A stretch of 64,000 nt of DNA from Marininema halotolerans (GTDB lineage Bacteria; Bacillota; Bacilli; Thermoactinomycetales; DSM-45169): positions 62,001-126,000 of the forward strand of contig NZ_FPAA01000005.1 of the NCBI RefSeq assembly GCF_900116235.1, written 5' to 3'. Below the pieces are notes generated by a model. That model was not told the DNA's origin, made no database searches, and saw only the letters and a program-made list of their open reading frames with translations. A program made the position numbers and the translations under genes. Position 1 is the first letter of the stretch, and each line of letters begins with the position of its first letter. Below are positions 11,990 to 22,572 of the stretch, piece by piece.

Positions 11990-12795
11990 GGGGAGATCGA
12001 TGCCCCTCGGATTTGAAATCCAGCTTGATGGAATACCCCCAGTGCGGTCTCTCCCTGAAGCCAATTATAAAACGCTTGGGCTTCTTTGGGGTGCTTGGTA
12101 TGAGAGAGGACGCCAATTGGATAACGGATCGGTTCATGGCTCTCAGCTGGCGCGGTATCCACGATGCGAATGTTCTTTTTCTTGCGCGTGTCTGATCGAT
12201 AGACAAGACCTGCATCGGCGTTGCCAGTCTGTACACTGGCAAACACTTGTCGTACATCGCCAGCATAGATCAGTTTTCCGTGGATCGAAGTAGTCAGGTG
12301 AAGGGTATCGAGGGTTTGCTTTGCATACCGACCTGCTGGCACGGTGGTAGGTTGTCCAATGATAATTTGTTTAACGGTGGGGTGCTTTAAATCAGCAAAT
12401 TGATCCACCTTCGTGTTTGTCGCTGGCACGATAAGAACCAACTGATTGGAAAGCAAGGGCTTATGTAATTGTTGATGAATTAGATGGGCTTGTACAAGTT
12501 GTGACATCTCCTTCTCACCCGCAGAGAGAAAAAGATCGCCAGGTGCGCCTGCTTCGATCTGTTTTTGTAAGGCGCCTGAGGAAGCATAGGTGGGGAGGAT
12601 CCTGATGTCTGGATGTTTTTTTTCATAGATGGATGCAAGTTTGCTGACCGCTTCGGTCATACTAGCAGCCGCAAGTACCGTGAGTTCAGTGGAGGAATGT
12701 GCATTGTTATGATTTCCATTTCCCATGGTGATCAGTGGGATCAATCCACCCAATAGAATAACCCATAGGAGAATGAACCGTGGGTGTGGGAGCAT
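11986..12795 (-). CDS. modA: Molybdate ABC transporter substrate-binding protein ModA
   Basis: 269 residues. The N-terminal hydrophobic segment (FILLWVILLGGLIPLI) is an export signal. The mature part opens with TVLAAASMTEA and continues with YASSGALQKQIEAGAPGD, the oxyanion-binding motifs of ModA. There is no lipobox cysteine, unusual for a Gram-positive binding protein, so it may stay anchored by its uncleaved signal. The start is ATG 12795, preceded by AGGAGGG at 5 nt. It is followed at once by modB. Confidence 0.9.
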   Translation of the reverse strand: MLPHPRFILLWVILLGGLIPLITMGNGNHNNAHSSTELTVLAAASMTEAVSKLASIYEKKHPDIRILPTYASSGALQKQIEAGAPGDLFLSAGEKEMSQLVQAHLIHQQLHKPLLSNQLVLIVPATNTKVDQFADLKHPTVKQIIIGQPTTVPAGRYAKQTLDTLHLTTSIHGKLIYAGDVRQVFASVQTGNADAGLVYRSDTRKKKNIRIVDTAPAESHEPIRYPIGVLSHTKHPKEAQAFYNWLQGETALGVFHQAGFQIRGASISP

Positions 12796-12928
12796 GGCTG
12801 CCCTCCTTATCTTCAGGATTTCAGCCATACTATACCATATCCAGTGGGGATACGGTTTTTTATCCTAAAACCTGCTCAGAATGAGAATTTCCATAATATG
12901 ATGGGAAAAAATCTGATCCACCTACTCT

Positions 12929-12956
12929 TTTCCACAGAGTGTGCTTGCACTATAAT
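12929..12956 (+). promoter_or_regulatory. Putative promoter for the OppA-like gene
   Basis: TATAAT at 12951-12956 lies 16 nt after a weak TTTCCA -35-like element. The ATG is 95 nt downstream. Confidence 0.4.
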
Positions 12957-13050
12957 TAAAAGGGTATTTTCTCGCTAATATTCTGTTAGCTTAAATTTTA
13001 TGACTGACTGAACTTATCAACGGTTCCGTTCATCTTAAGGGGGGACGATC

Positions 13051-14700
13051 ATGTTTAAAAAAGGAGTCGTTCTAACGGTTGTAATGGCAACGGTGACAGC
13101 TATGCTGTCAGGGTGTGGTATGGACGCCTTCGGGTGGGGTGAGAAGAAACAAGCGACGCACTCCACAGAAGAAAAGCAAGTTCTTCGCATGACCACCGAT
13201 GCGGATCCACCAACATTGGATAGCTCCATGGCGATGGATGGTGATTCCTTTACGGTATTAAACAATGTGATGGAGGGCTTGATAAGGCTGGACAAGGATA
13301 ACAAACCCCAGCCAGCGATGGCAGAAGCAATGCCAAAGGTGAGTCAAGATAAGAAGCTTTATACCTTTAAAATTCGCAAAGAAGCGAAGTGGAGCGATGG
13401 AAAGCCCGTGCGGGCGCAGGATTTTGTCTATGCCTGGAAAAGAGCCCTCAATCCTAGATTGAAACTCGAATCGGCAGTAATCCTTTTCCCGATTGAAAAT
13501 GCTCAAGCCTATTATACAGGTCAACTTCCTGAAACAACCTTGGGCGTGAAAGCATTGGATGATCGTACCTTAGAGGTCAAGCTAACTTATCCAACGCCCT
13601 ATTTCCTCAGTATGCTGGCATCGGCTGCCTACCTACCGCAACGACAAGACATTGTCGAAAAAAATGGTAGAAAATATGGTAGTGGCAAAAATACGATGGT
13701 GTACAACGGTCCATTTGTTCTTTCGAAGTGGCATCATGAACAGGGATATCAATACAAGAAGAACTCAAATTACTGGGATGCCAAGACGGTTCGTCTTGAT
13801 AAAGTAAACGTCAAGATTGTAAATGACGCCGTTGATGCGATGAATGAGTACACAACAGGAAAAACAGATTTATCCCCACTTTCAGATAATCTTGTGAAAG
13901 CGTTTAAAAGTGGAAATGAATACCTTTCTGTCGACCGAGGAGCTACTTTCTTGTTGGTCTATAACAATCGCATGCAATTCTTCCAAAACGAGAAAGTACG
14001 AAAAGCGCTCAGCCTTGCCATCGATCGGGAAGAGTTGGTCAAAGGCGTATTAAAAAATGGATCACGTCCCGCCCAAGGGATGGTACCGGATGATATTGAT
14101 GATGCATATGGGAAGCCATTTCGCCAAGATGCAGGAAATCTGACGAAGTTCGATGTGACAGAAGCTAAGCGAATGATGGATCAAGGGATGAGAGAGCTAG
14201 GAATTACATCCCCACCGACCTTGCAATTAAGTGTGAATGATGATGATCGTAAGAAAATTGCTTTGTTCCTACAAGAACAGTGGAAAAATAACTTAGGAAT
14301 TGAAGTAAGTATCAATCCTAGGGCAGTACGTCAAAAGTTAGAGGCAGAACAACGCGGAATGTTTAACCTTTCCTTGGTGCGTTGGGTCGGTCGTTACAAT
14401 GATCCGATGAGCTTCCTAGAGATTGGTCATTCCCAAAGCCGCATTAATATTGGTCGTTGGAGTAACTCCAATTTTGATCGTTTGATTGAAAAATCAAAGG
14501 TGACCACCGATCTAAAGCAACGGAATGAAGATCTGGTGAAAGCAGAAAAAATTGTGATGGATGAATCGGGTGTAGTTCCTCTATTTTATGAGTCCCAAGC
14601 CTATGTACAAAAACCCTATGTAAAACAATTGTATCGTCTGCCGATTGGTCCAGAATATACGTTAAAGTGGGCGTATATCCAAGGAAAACAACAGAAATAA
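13051..14700 (+). CDS. Peptide ABC transporter substrate-binding lipoprotein, OppA-like
   Basis: A 549-residue family 5 extracellular solute-binding protein. The lipobox LSGC at residues about 19-22 marks a lipoprotein on the outer face of the membrane. Typical OppA features are DPPTLDSSMAMD near the N-terminus, the SDGKPVRAQDFVYAWKR block and the C-terminal ESQAYVQKP segment. The start ATG follows AAGGGGGG. No permease or ATPase genes lie next to it, so it is an orphan receptor that probably uses a transporter encoded elsewhere. The natural ligand is likely oligopeptides, by family. Confidence 0.9.
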   Translation: MFKKGVVLTVVMATVTAMLSGCGMDAFGWGEKKQATHSTEEKQVLRMTTDADPPTLDSSMAMDGDSFTVLNNVMEGLIRLDKDNKPQPAMAEAMPKVSQDKKLYTFKIRKEAKWSDGKPVRAQDFVYAWKRALNPRLKLESAVILFPIENAQAYYTGQLPETTLGVKALDDRTLEVKLTYPTPYFLSMLASAAYLPQRQDIVEKNGRKYGSGKNTMVYNGPFVLSKWHHEQGYQYKKNSNYWDAKTVRLDKVNVKIVNDAVDAMNEYTTGKTDLSPLSDNLVKAFKSGNEYLSVDRGATFLLVYNNRMQFFQNEKVRKALSLAIDREELVKGVLKNGSRPAQGMVPDDIDDAYGKPFRQDAGNLTKFDVTEAKRMMDQGMRELGITSPPTLQLSVNDDDRKKIALFLQEQWKNNLGIEVSINPRAVRQKLEAEQRGMFNLSLVRWVGRYNDPMSFLEIGHSQSRINIGRWSNSNFDRLIEKSKVTTDLKQRNEDLVKAEKIVMDESGVVPLFYESQAYVQKPYVKQLYRLPIGPEYTLKWAYIQGKQQK

Positions 14701-14730
14701 GGAAATAGCTTTCCTAGCGATTTAGTGGTT

Positions 14731-14774
14731 AAAAACACGGAAGGTCTCCTCTAGAGGAGACCTTCCGTGTTTTT
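14731..14774. terminator. Perfect 44-bp palindromic bidirectional terminator
   Basis: The whole segment is its own reverse complement: AAAAACACGGAAGG... mirrored around 14752/14753. It gives A-runs upstream and U-runs downstream on both strands between the convergent oppA-like and LysE-type genes. Confidence 0.9.
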
Positions 14775-14788
14775 ATATGCCTGCTCCA

Positions 14789-15409
14789 TTACTTCGTTCC
14801 ATTTACAAACAGTAAAGAGATGCCTAGCATCATCAAGATGGATCCTATACAGCGATCGGCTATCTTTTGGTAGGACATGATTTTCATACGAATATTCTCT
14901 TGAGAAAAAAACAGTGCAACCAACCCAAACCAAAGGAAATGGATGATGGACATAAACAACCCATAACTAACCTGGATTGCTAAAGGGGTATGTGTATTGA
15001 CGGCTTGAGTGAAGGTACTGACGACAAAAAGAGTGGTTTTGGGGTTAAGTGCATTGGTTAAGAAGCCTGTTTTTAAGGAAGAGAAGGTGGAAAGGGAATC
15101 CTGTCCACCTTGGATGTGGGTGGGTAGATCTTTACGGTTGAAGAAGGCTTTTAAACCAATATAGATGAGATACAGCGCCCCCACCATTTTGATCACAGAA
15201 AACAAAATGATGGACTGGGAAATGATCAGACCAATTCCAAAGATGGTATAGAACACATGAACTTGTACTCCTAAGCTAATTCCCAAGGCTGCAACCAATC
15301 CAGACGATCTACCATACAGGTAGCTATTGCGCGTAATCATAGCAAAATCTGGGCCAGGACTAATCGTTGCCAAAATCGTGATGATCACAATGGAAAATAG
15401 TTCAGTCAT
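14789..15409 (-). CDS. LysE/RhtB family amino acid exporter
   Basis: A 206-residue membrane protein with about six hydrophobic spans. The LysE/Rht signature ISPGPDFAMITRNS appears near residue 15, and GALYLIYIGLKAF further on. Members export amino acids such as lysine, threonine or homoserine lactone; the substrate cannot be read from sequence. The start is ATG 15409, preceded by AAAGGAGTC; the longer reading from 15442 has no ribosome binding site. The gene is monocistronic. Confidence 0.88.
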   Translation of the reverse strand: MTELFSIVIITILATISPGPDFAMITRNSYLYGRSSGLVAALGISLGVQVHVFYTIFGIGLIISQSIILFSVIKMVGALYLIYIGLKAFFNRKDLPTHIQGGQDSLSTFSSLKTGFLTNALNPKTTLFVVSTFTQAVNTHTPLAIQVSYGLFMSIIHFLWFGLVALFFSQENIRMKIMSYQKIADRCIGSILMMLGISLLFVNGTK

Positions 15410-15950
15410 GGTAGACTCCTTTGTGATAGATAACGTACTCATATCAGGCGTGTTGATTATCTATAAGTTGGATGGTGGATGTGGGAGCACAAGAGGCTTG
15501 CCATAGGCGAGGATGGTAAAAAACAATGTCCCTCTAAATTATTTGAGGACAGATTTGAAAAATTATTCAATTTCACATTATGGAAGCTTAAATAGGATAC
15601 AGAATCGATAATGATAATTTGAAGCTGAGGAGTTTTAAAAATAATTAAACTTAGTATACCATTGTTTACTTTAATGAGAAGTTAATTTTAGTTCAAGAAA
15701 TGGGACTGAGTGAATGACACATTGGGTGGGTAGTTTCATTCAAAACGGTTAGTGAAACACGATCATAGTAGAATAGCATCCTTTTACTTTTAGAGAAGCT
15801 GTATTAACACAGAGAGATTTTTTATGCTCACAAACGATGAAAAGGGTGGGATAAAGCAGATAAACGAGGCTTTCCTAAGCAGTAAAACAGCAGATATCAC
15901 CTTATGCCTAGCGGGATATCTGACGATATCCTCTGAATTGAAAAAAAGTC
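15410..15950. other. Long intergenic region without a supported gene
   Basis: About 540 bases between the divergent exporter and aceB. It becomes AT-rich towards aceB. I see no convincing ORF or RNA; the aceB promoter lies at its right-hand end. Confidence 0.5.
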
Positions 15951-15980
15951 TTGTCAATTCGAATTACACTGTTATATAAT
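15951..15980 (+). promoter_or_regulatory. Promoter of the aceB-aceA operon
   Basis: TTGTCA at 15951-15956 and TATAAT at 15975-15980 are spaced by 18 nt, upstream of aceB. Confidence 0.65.
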
Positions 15981-15995
15981 ACATAACAACGAAGG

Positions 15996-16017
15996 CGTTC
16001 TGTACTTAAACAGAACG
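15996..16017. promoter_or_regulatory. Inverted repeat just downstream of the aceB promoter, possible operator
   Basis: CGTTCTGT at 15996-16003 and ACAGAACG at 16010-16017 are perfect 8-bp inverted arms around ACTTAA. The site starts about 9 nt after the expected transcription start, a good position for a repressor. The regulator is unknown. Confidence 0.55.
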
Positions 16018-16054
16018 ACACCAAATGACCTATTTCGAGGGAGTGAAAGCACCC

Positions 16055-17665
16055 GTGAGCACGCAAACACCCTCTTATCCCGCTCATGTGAATGTTAAAG
16101 GGGAAGTAACCAAGGAATTTGCTGACATCCTCACCCCTGAGGCGATGACTTTTGTTGCCGAATTGGTTCGCCGCTTTGGTGGACGCAGGGAGGAGTTACT
16201 TGAAAAGCGTAAGCAGCGACAGTTAGAGATTGATGCAGGCAAGGGACCCGATTTTCTCCCGGAAACAGCAGAAATCCGCAACAGTTCCTGGCACATTGCT
16301 GATCTCCCTTATGATCTGCAGGATCGTCGTGTGGAGATTACTGGACCCACGTCCGATCGCAAAATGGTCATTAACGCTCTAAATTCCGGAGCGAAGATTT
16401 TTATGGCCGACTTTGAAGATGCCAACTCGCCAACCTGGGCGAATAGCATCCAAGGACAAATTAATATGCGAGATGCTGTGAATCGGCAAATCGATTTTAC
16501 TGCTCCCAACGGGAAGCGATATGAATTAAAAAAGACTCCGGCGGTTCTCTTGATTCGTCCGCGGGGATGGCATTTAGATGAAAAGCATGTTGAAGTGGAT
16601 GGAAAGCCGGTACCAGCTGGATTGTTTGATTTTGGCCTTTATTTCTTCCATAACGCGAAGACCTTGCTCCATAAAGGTTCGGGCCCTTATTTTTACCTTC
16701 CGAAGCTGGAAAGTCACTTAGAAGCGCGTCTTTGGAACGACGTTTTCAACTTCGCCCAAGACGAATTGAAGATTGCTCGGGGGACGATCAAAGCGACGGT
16801 ACTAATTGAAACGATTATGGCCTCCTTTGAAATGAACGAAATTCTCTTTGAATTGAAAGAACACTCTGCAGGACTCAACTGTGGACGTTGGGATTACATC
16901 TTTAGTTACATTAAGCGTCTTCGCAATCGTCCGGAAGTGATTATGCCAGACCGTTCCCAAGTGACGATGACAGTGCCCTTCATGAGAGCGTATACCCTTT
17001 TGGCCGTGAAAACGTGTCATAAACGGAACGCACCGTGTATTGGCGGAATGGCAGCTCAGATTCCTGTGAAGGGCGATGAGAAAGCCAATGAAGAAGCACT
17101 GAATAAGGTACGGGCGGATAAGGAGCGGGAAGCTCTGGATGGTCATGATGGAACCTGGGTAGCTCACCCGGCGCTTGTACCTGTTGCGAAAGAGATCTTT
17201 GATAAACATATGATTCACCCTAACCAAATTGACAAAAAGCGGGGCGATGTGGAAGTTACCGCTGAAGATTTGTGCCGAGTACCTGAAGGTACCATTACTG
17301 AACAGGGGCTACGTGACAACATCAGTGTTGGGATTCAATACATCGAAGCCTGGCTACGTGGATATGGTGCTGTCGGGATTAATCACCTGATGGAGGATGC
17401 AGCGACGGCGGAAATATCTCGCGCGCAGGTTTGGCAATGGATTCGCCATCCCAAAGGAATATTGGATGATGGCCGCGATGTAACCAAGGATCTATTCCTT
17501 TCCACAGTGGAGGAAGAATTAACTTCTACCAAGGATCGTCTCGGGGAAGAAACCTTTGCCAAGGGACGGTTTACGGAGGCAAAGGAGCTATTCGTAGAAC
17601 TGACCTTGGCCGATGAGTTTGTTGAGTTCTTAACGCTACCAGGCTATGAGCGTCTGAGAGCCTAG
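16055..17665 (+). CDS. aceB: Malate synthase A
   Basis: About 536 residues. It condenses glyoxylate with acetyl-CoA to malate, the second step of the glyoxylate shunt. Diagnostic stretches are [27 protein letters not shown] and [17 protein letters not shown] choose GTG 16055 because it gives the MSTQT N-terminus I recall for Bacillus homologues and follows GAGGGAG. The ATG at 16025 has no ribosome binding site. aceA follows after 87 nt, so the two shunt enzymes are probably one operon. Confidence 0.93.
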   Translation: MSTQTPSYPAHVNVKGEVTKEFADILTPEAMTFVAELVRRFGGRREELLEKRKQRQLEIDAGKGPDFLPETAEIRNSSWHIADLPYDLQDRRVEITGPTSDRKMVINALNSGAKIFMADFEDANSPTWANSIQGQINMRDAVNRQIDFTAPNGKRYELKKTPAVLLIRPRGWHLDEKHVEVDGKPVPAGLFDFGLYFFHNAKTLLHKGSGPYFYLPKLESHLEARLWNDVFNFAQDELKIARGTIKATVLIETIMASFEMNEILFELKEHSAGLNCGRWDYIFSYIKRLRNRPEVIMPDRSQVTMTVPFMRAYTLLAVKTCHKRNAPCIGGMAAQIPVKGDEKANEEALNKVRADKEREALDGHDGTWVAHPALVPVAKEIFDKHMIHPNQIDKKRGDVEVTAEDLCRVPEGTITEQGLRDNISVGIQYIEAWLRGYGAVGINHLMEDAATAEISRAQVWQWIRHPKGILDDGRDVTKDLFLSTVEEELTSTKDRLGEETFAKGRFTEAKELFVELTLADEFVEFLTLPGYERLRA

Positions 17666-17711
17666 TTGAAAGCGTCACTAAGAGAGCGAATCATCCAATT
17701 TTAATAAATTA

Positions 17712-17730
17712 TTGCGCAATGAATGCGCAA
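17712..17730. promoter_or_regulatory. Inverted repeat upstream of aceA
   Basis: TTGCGCA and TGCGCAA arms surround ATGAA, 8 nt before the aceA ribosome binding site. It could be an operator or an mRNA hairpin that tunes aceA expression. It differs from the inverted repeat before aceB. Confidence 0.45.
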
Positions 17731-17752
17731 CATTGATAAGGAGAGAGATCAA

Positions 17753-19033
17753 ATGACAATTCAACAAGAAGCTACACAACTACAGAAAGAGTGGGAAACG
17801 AACCCACGTTGGAAAGGGATTGAACGTGGCTACACAGCAGAAGAAGTCATCAAATTACGTGGTTCTTTCCCCATCGAATACACACTGGCAGATCGGGGAG
17901 CAAAACGCCTGTGGGATTCCCTCCATGAAGAGCATCATGTGCATGCGTTGGGTGCCTTGACGGGGAACCAAGCGGTACAACAAGTAAAAGCAGGATTAAA
18001 AGCGATCTACCTTTCTGGCTGGCAAGTTGCTGCGGATGCAAACCTCTCCGGTCAAATGTATCCTGACCAAAGTCTCTACCCTGCGAATAGCGTACCTCAC
18101 GTTGTCAAACGGATTAACCAAGCACTCCAACGTGCAGACCAAATCGAACATGCTGAGGGTGGTGCCAAGCGTGATTGGTTCGCCCCGATTGTTGCCGATG
18201 CAGAAGCAGGTTTCGGTGGACCCCTCAACGTGTTTGAGCTGATGAAAGGCATGATCGAAGCAGGGGCTGCAGGTGTGCATTTTGAAGATCAGCTGGCTTC
18301 TGAGAAGAAATGTGGTCATCTTGGTGGGAAAGTATTGATCCCAACGGCTCAAGCCGTTCGTAACCTCATCTCTGCTCGCCTTGCCGCTGACGTGATGGGA
18401 ACACCGACACTCTTGATCGCTCGTACGGATGCGAATGCTGCTGAACTAATCACCAGCGATATCGATGAGCGTGATCACGAATTCTTGACTGGCGAGCGGA
18501 CAGCAGAAGGATTCTACCGTCAAAAATCAGGTCTTGATACCGCGATTGCACGTGGTTTGGCATATGCACCTTATGCGGATCTCATCTGGTGTGAAACTTC
18601 GACCCCGGATTTGGAAGAAGCACGCCGCTTTGCTGAAGCGATCCATGCGAAGTTCCCAGGTAAAATGCTCGCTTACAACTGCTCTCCTTCCTTCAACTGG
18701 AAGAAGAAGTTGGATGATGAGACCATTGCGAAGTTCCAACATGAGCTCGGTGAAATGGGTTACAAGTTCCAATTCGTTACGTTGGCTGGTTTCCACGCAC
18801 TCAACAACAGCATGTTTGAACTGGCTCTTGGCTACAAAGATCGTGGAATGGCTGCTTACTCTGAACTTCAAGAAAAAGAATTCTCCAATGAAGTTCATGG
18901 GTACTCTGCAACTCGCCACCAACGCGAAGTAGGTACAGGTTACTTTGACTCGGTCTCCATGGCGATCACAGGCGGTACTTCTTCGACAACCGCTCTTAAA
19001 GGGTCTACCGAAGAAGAGCAATTTAGCGCATAA
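17753..19033 (+). CDS. aceA: Isocitrate lyase
   Basis: A 426-residue isocitrate lyase that cleaves isocitrate to glyoxylate and succinate so that acetate or fatty acids can feed biosynthesis. The catalytic KKCGH motif is at 185-189. [13 protein letters not shown], and [11 protein letters not shown] near the C-terminal third, are typical. The start is ATG 17753 after AAGGAGAG; an upstream in-frame ATG at 17723 lies inside an inverted repeat and adds only ten residues. It is followed by a strong terminator. Confidence 0.96.
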   Translation: MTIQQEATQLQKEWETNPRWKGIERGYTAEEVIKLRGSFPIEYTLADRGAKRLWDSLHEEHHVHALGALTGNQAVQQVKAGLKAIYLSGWQVAADANLSGQMYPDQSLYPANSVPHVVKRINQALQRADQIEHAEGGAKRDWFAPIVADAEAGFGGPLNVFELMKGMIEAGAAGVHFEDQLASEKKCGHLGGKVLIPTAQAVRNLISARLAADVMGTPTLLIARTDANAAELITSDIDERDHEFLTGERTAEGFYRQKSGLDTAIARGLAYAPYADLIWCETSTPDLEEARRFAEAIHAKFPGKMLAYNCSPSFNWKKKLDDETIAKFQHELGEMGYKFQFVTLAGFHALNNSMFELALGYKDRGMAAYSELQEKEFSNEVHGYSATRHQREVGTGYFDSVSMAITGGTSSTTALKGSTEEEQFSA

Positions 19034-19046
19034 GAAAAGAAGATGT

Positions 19047-19079
19047 AAAATAAACTCCCCGATTCGGGGAGTTTATTTT
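19047..19079 (+). terminator. Intrinsic terminator after aceA
   Basis: AAAATAAACTCCCC pairs perfectly with GGGGAGTTTATTTT around a GATTC loop. Confidence 0.9.
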
Positions 19080-19420
19080 GGTTAAAGGCATCGACAAAAG
19101 CCCTCTTGCTCAAGGGCGATCAAACAGGAAACTTGATGAGTCCCTCTACATATTACCCAAGACAGATAAATCTACAGGGTGCTAATGGCAATGACCATAA
19201 AGGAATCATCTTTTATTTTTTTGTGACATGTCCCTTTGGCAAGGGTTTTTTCGATATGATGGAGTTGAAAAGCTTGTCATCGATAAATTATGGCAGGGAA
19301 CCCTATCAGATGGGTGAGATTCCGGCTTTCGTAGGATGATCGAATCCGCCTGAAGGCGGAGTGCTTTATGAGGCGCTTCCATTAAAGTAGAGATAGGAAC
19401 AGTGCGAAAGGAGACAAGAG
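19080..19420 (+). other. Leader/intergenic region before the RND pump gene
   Basis: No convincing gene. A small hairpin TCCGCC-TGAA-GGCGGA lies at about 19348-19363 without a U-run. AAAGGAG precedes the pump ATG at 19421. Confidence 0.4.
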
Positions 19421-22400
19421 ATGAACTTTTTGACACGATTTAGTTTGAAAAACCCAATCGCGATTGGCATATTAGCTACGTTACTCATCGTAGCAGGTGT
19501 TTTTTCCTTTCAAGAATTAAAGGTCGATATGCTTCCCGATGTGGAGTTTCCCCAGATCAGTGTGCAAGCAACGGACCCAGGTACTCCTCCTCAGGATATG
19601 GATGATCAGATTACGACTCCGTTAGAGAAGGAACTGGAGAAGTTAGAAGGAGTTCGTAAAATCAACAGTACCTCCTTTGATAGTACGGCTGTGATTAATC
19701 TGGAGTTTCCCTTCGATACGGATATGGATGATGTGGAACGACAGATCAATACCTTGATCCAAAAAGCAGACTTACCAAAAGATGCAACGACCGAGGTGAA
19801 TCGATTCTCCTTTGGATCGATCCCCATCTATAACATTGCTCTTTATGGGAAAAACGGCAATGATGCAGAAAAGATCTTTAAGGATGAGATCCAACCGAAG
19901 TTAGAGAAAATCCCAGGTGTAAATGGGGTCTCTGCAGGTGGTTCGACAGAGGAAAAGGTTCAAGTTACCTTAGATCAAGAGAAGGCCATGAAAAAAGGAG
20001 TCTCTCTTAATCAAGTAAAGGATGCGATCGAAGCAAAGGGATTCTCCATGCCTGCTGGAGAAGTTACCGCGAATCAATTAAACATTCCTGTCCGTGTGGA
20101 AGAGAAAATTGAGACCCTGTCCGACTTGAAAAACCTAAAAATCGATTTATCATCGGGTGGGCAAAGTCCCAGTGGTGCACCCAGTGCAAAAAGTGGAGCC
20201 CCAGGTGGCGGTCAACTTGGGATGCCTAGCGTTGGGGCGATTACCCCTTCACCGACCTCCGTTAAATTAGATGATATTGCTGACGTGAAAGTGATAAAAG
20301 ATCGGGAGGAGTATACCCGCTTTAATCAAAAGGATGCGCTTTCGGTTGCTATCACCAAAAAGCAAGATGCCAATACGGTATCGACTGCTGAACAAGTGAT
20401 GAAGGTGCTCGGTGAGTACAAGGATCGTGTAACGTATGAGATTGGCTTTGAACAAGCTGAAGGGATTACCGATTCGGTCAATACGCTCATTCGGGAAGGG
20501 TTATTTGGTGCCCTATTCGCTTCCTTGGCCGTCTTACTTTTCTTACGGAATATCCGGGCGACCATCATCGCGATCATATCCATTCCCTTGTCCCTGCTCA
20601 TGTCTGCCATCTTCCTTAACCAACAGGGTATTACCCTAAACATCATGACATTAGGAGGAATGGCAGTTGCTGTAGGGCGTGTGGTAGATGACTCCATTGT
20701 GGTCATCGAAAATATATTCCGGCGCATCAGACAAAGAGATGGGGAAGCCGATCGCACGGAAATTGTGGCACAGTCGACTCGCGAGGTATTAAAGGCGATC
20801 GTCTCGTCCACTCTGACAACAGCCGTTGTTTTCCTTCCATTAGGTTTCGTGGGGGGAATTACCGGTGAGTTCTTCCAACCCTTTGCCTTGACAGTGGTCG
20901 CTGCATTACTCGCTTCATTGTTAGTGGCAGTCACCATCGTGCCGATCTTAGGTCGTTTCTCCTTCACCAAGGTGAAAGAGGAGAAAAAAGAGACCTGGCT
21001 GCAGAAGAATTATGCAAAGGTCATACGTACTTCCTTGGATCATAAGGGCTGGGTAATCGCTCTTTCTATCCTGATCTTAGTAGGAACGATGGCCTTGATT
21101 CCAAGCCTCGGCTTTACTTTCTTACCGGACGAGACACAGAAAACGGTGATCGGAAAGGTAGAATTACCAGCAGCAACTGACCTTGAAAAAACCAATAACG
21201 TCTCCTTGGATATTGAAAAGGCGTTAGCAAAACAGAATAGCATTGAGGCGGTCTCAACGGGTGTCGGTAGCCAAGATTTCCAAACGGGACTGGATAGGAA
21301 AAACCAAGCTAATTACTTTATCACCCTCAAAGAGGATGCGGATGTCAATCACGAGATCAAGGTATTGGAAAAAGAAATGAACCGCATTGTTCATAGCGAA
21401 TCACCAAAGGGGATTGTCTCGCTGCAGGAATTGCAATCAGGTGGTCCTCCAACCAATACGAATGTGGATATTGATCTTTACTCCAATGATACGGACAAAT
21501 TGCAAACAGCTGCTGCGGATGTAGAAAAATTGATGAATGACCGCGATGATATGAAAAATGTGACCAACAACTTGCAAGATAAGCAGCGGCAATGGGTAGT
21601 TCAGATCGATTCGAAAAAAGCCTCCGATGCCGGAGTTTCTGGCGCGACAGTGATGGGACTCATTTCTGACCGAACACACCCCATTACTATCGAGGATATG
21701 AAGCTTTCCGGGAAAGAGCGTGACGTAAAATTAACCTATGATAAAACCCCAAACACGCGCTCTGATTTGGCTAACATTGAAGTTCCAAGTAAAAGTGGGA
21801 TGATCAAGCTATCCAAAATTGCTAACGTAGAAGCCGTTGATCGCGTGACTGCAATTCAAAAATTGGATGGCAATGTATATGCCCGTGTAACAGGGCAAGT
21901 GGAAGGGAAGAACGTCCAACAAGCATCCCAAAATGTAATCAGTGATATAAAAAGGAAGGTAGACCTACCCAAGGGAGTCTCACTCGATGCAGGAAGTGGA
22001 AGTGAGGAGACGACCGATACGTTTAAAGACTTGGGGCTAGCCATGTTGGTGGCGATCGGTCTTGTCTACTTAACGATGCTGGTTACCTTTGGGAAAGCAC
22101 GGATTCCCTTTATCATTCTATCCTCCCTCATTTTTGTGCCAGTAGGAGGCATTCTTGGCCTTTATTTGACGGGGGAACCGCTCTCCATTAGTGCCATGAT
22201 TGGTGTCTTGATGCTGATCGGTATTGTGACGACAAATGCCATCGTGATGGTGGATCGTGTGGGACAAAACCAAGCCCGAGGGATGACCATTCATGAATCC
22301 TTGATGGAAGCTGGGAAAACCCGTCTCCGCCCGATTCTGATGACGGCGTTTGCTACGATTGCTGCATTGATCCCACTCGCCTTGAGTACATCGACAGGCA

Positions 22401-22558
22401 CTTTAATCTCCAAGGGCCTTGCCGTAGTGGTGATCGGTGGGCTAACCACCTCTACGCTCTTAACGCTGATTATTATCCCTGTTATGTACGAGCTCTTCTT
22501 TGCGAAACAGGTGAAGAAGGAGAAGGGAATAGGAAGTAAGAAAGAACGTACGGTGTAA
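19421..22558 (+). CDS. RND-family efflux transporter, SwrC/AcrB-like
   Basis: A 1045-residue resistance-nodulation-division pump with the usual layout: TM1 at residues about 10-30, a large extracytoplasmic loop, TM2-6, a second loop, TM7-12. The proton relay aspartate pair is in GRVVDDSIVVIENIF, and AMIGVLMLIGIVTTNAIVMVD matches the second half. It resembles SwrC (YerP) of B. subtilis, which exports surfactin; the real substrate here is unknown. The first loop carries a low-complexity Gly/Ser/Pro insert (residues about 245-275). No membrane fusion protein gene is adjacent. Confidence 0.92.
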   Translation: MNFLTRFSLKNPIAIGILATLLIVAGVFSFQELKVDMLPDVEFPQISVQATDPGTPPQDMDDQITTPLEKELEKLEGVRKINSTSFDSTAVINLEFPFDTDMDDVERQINTLIQKADLPKDATTEVNRFSFGSIPIYNIALYGKNGNDAEKIFKDEIQPKLEKIPGVNGVSAGGSTEEKVQVTLDQEKAMKKGVSLNQVKDAIEAKGFSMPAGEVTANQLNIPVRVEEKIETLSDLKNLKIDLSSGGQSPSGAPSAKSGAPGGGQLGMPSVGAITPSPTSVKLDDIADVKVIKDREEYTRFNQKDALSVAITKKQDANTVSTAEQVMKVLGEYKDRVTYEIGFEQAEGITDSVNTLIREGLFGALFASLAVLLFLRNIRATIIAIISIPLSLLMSAIFLNQQGITLNIMTLGGMAVAVGRVVDDSIVVIENIFRRIRQRDGEADRTEIVAQSTREVLKAIVSSTLTTAVVFLPLGFVGGITGEFFQPFALTVVAALLASLLVAVTIVPILGRFSFTKVKEEKKETWLQKNYAKVIRTSLDHKGWVIALSILILVGTMALIPSLGFTFLPDETQKTVIGKVELPAATDLEKTNNVSLDIEKALAKQNSIEAVSTGVGSQDFQTGLDRKNQANYFITLKEDADVNHEIKVLEKEMNRIVHSESPKGIVSLQELQSGGPPTNTNVDIDLYSNDTDKLQTAAADVEKLMNDRDDMKNVTNNLQDKQRQWVVQIDSKKASDAGVSGATVMGLISDRTHPITIEDMKLSGKERDVKLTYDKTPNTRSDLANIEVPSKSGMIKLSKIANVEAVDRVTAIQKLDGNVYARVTGQVEGKNVQQASQNVISDIKRKVDLPKGVSLDAGSGSEETTDTFKDLGLAMLVAIGLVYLTMLVTFGKARIPFIILSSLIFVPVGGILGLYLTGEPLSISAMIGVLMLIGIVTTNAIVMVDRVGQNQARGMTIHESLMEAGKTRLRPILMTAFATIAALIPLALSTSTGTLISKGLAVVVIGGLTTSTLLTLIIIPVMYELFFAKQVKKEKGIGSKKERTV

Positions 22559-22572
22559 TGAAGAAGTGATGT

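Noticed and set aside
19106-19339. 77-residue ORF between aceA and the pump gene
   Set aside because: No ribosome binding site and no recognisable features; it directly follows a terminator without a promoter.
20326-20970. 214-residue minus-strand ORF inside the RND pump gene
   Set aside because: It is antisense to strongly conserved pump coding sequence and has no ribosome binding site.
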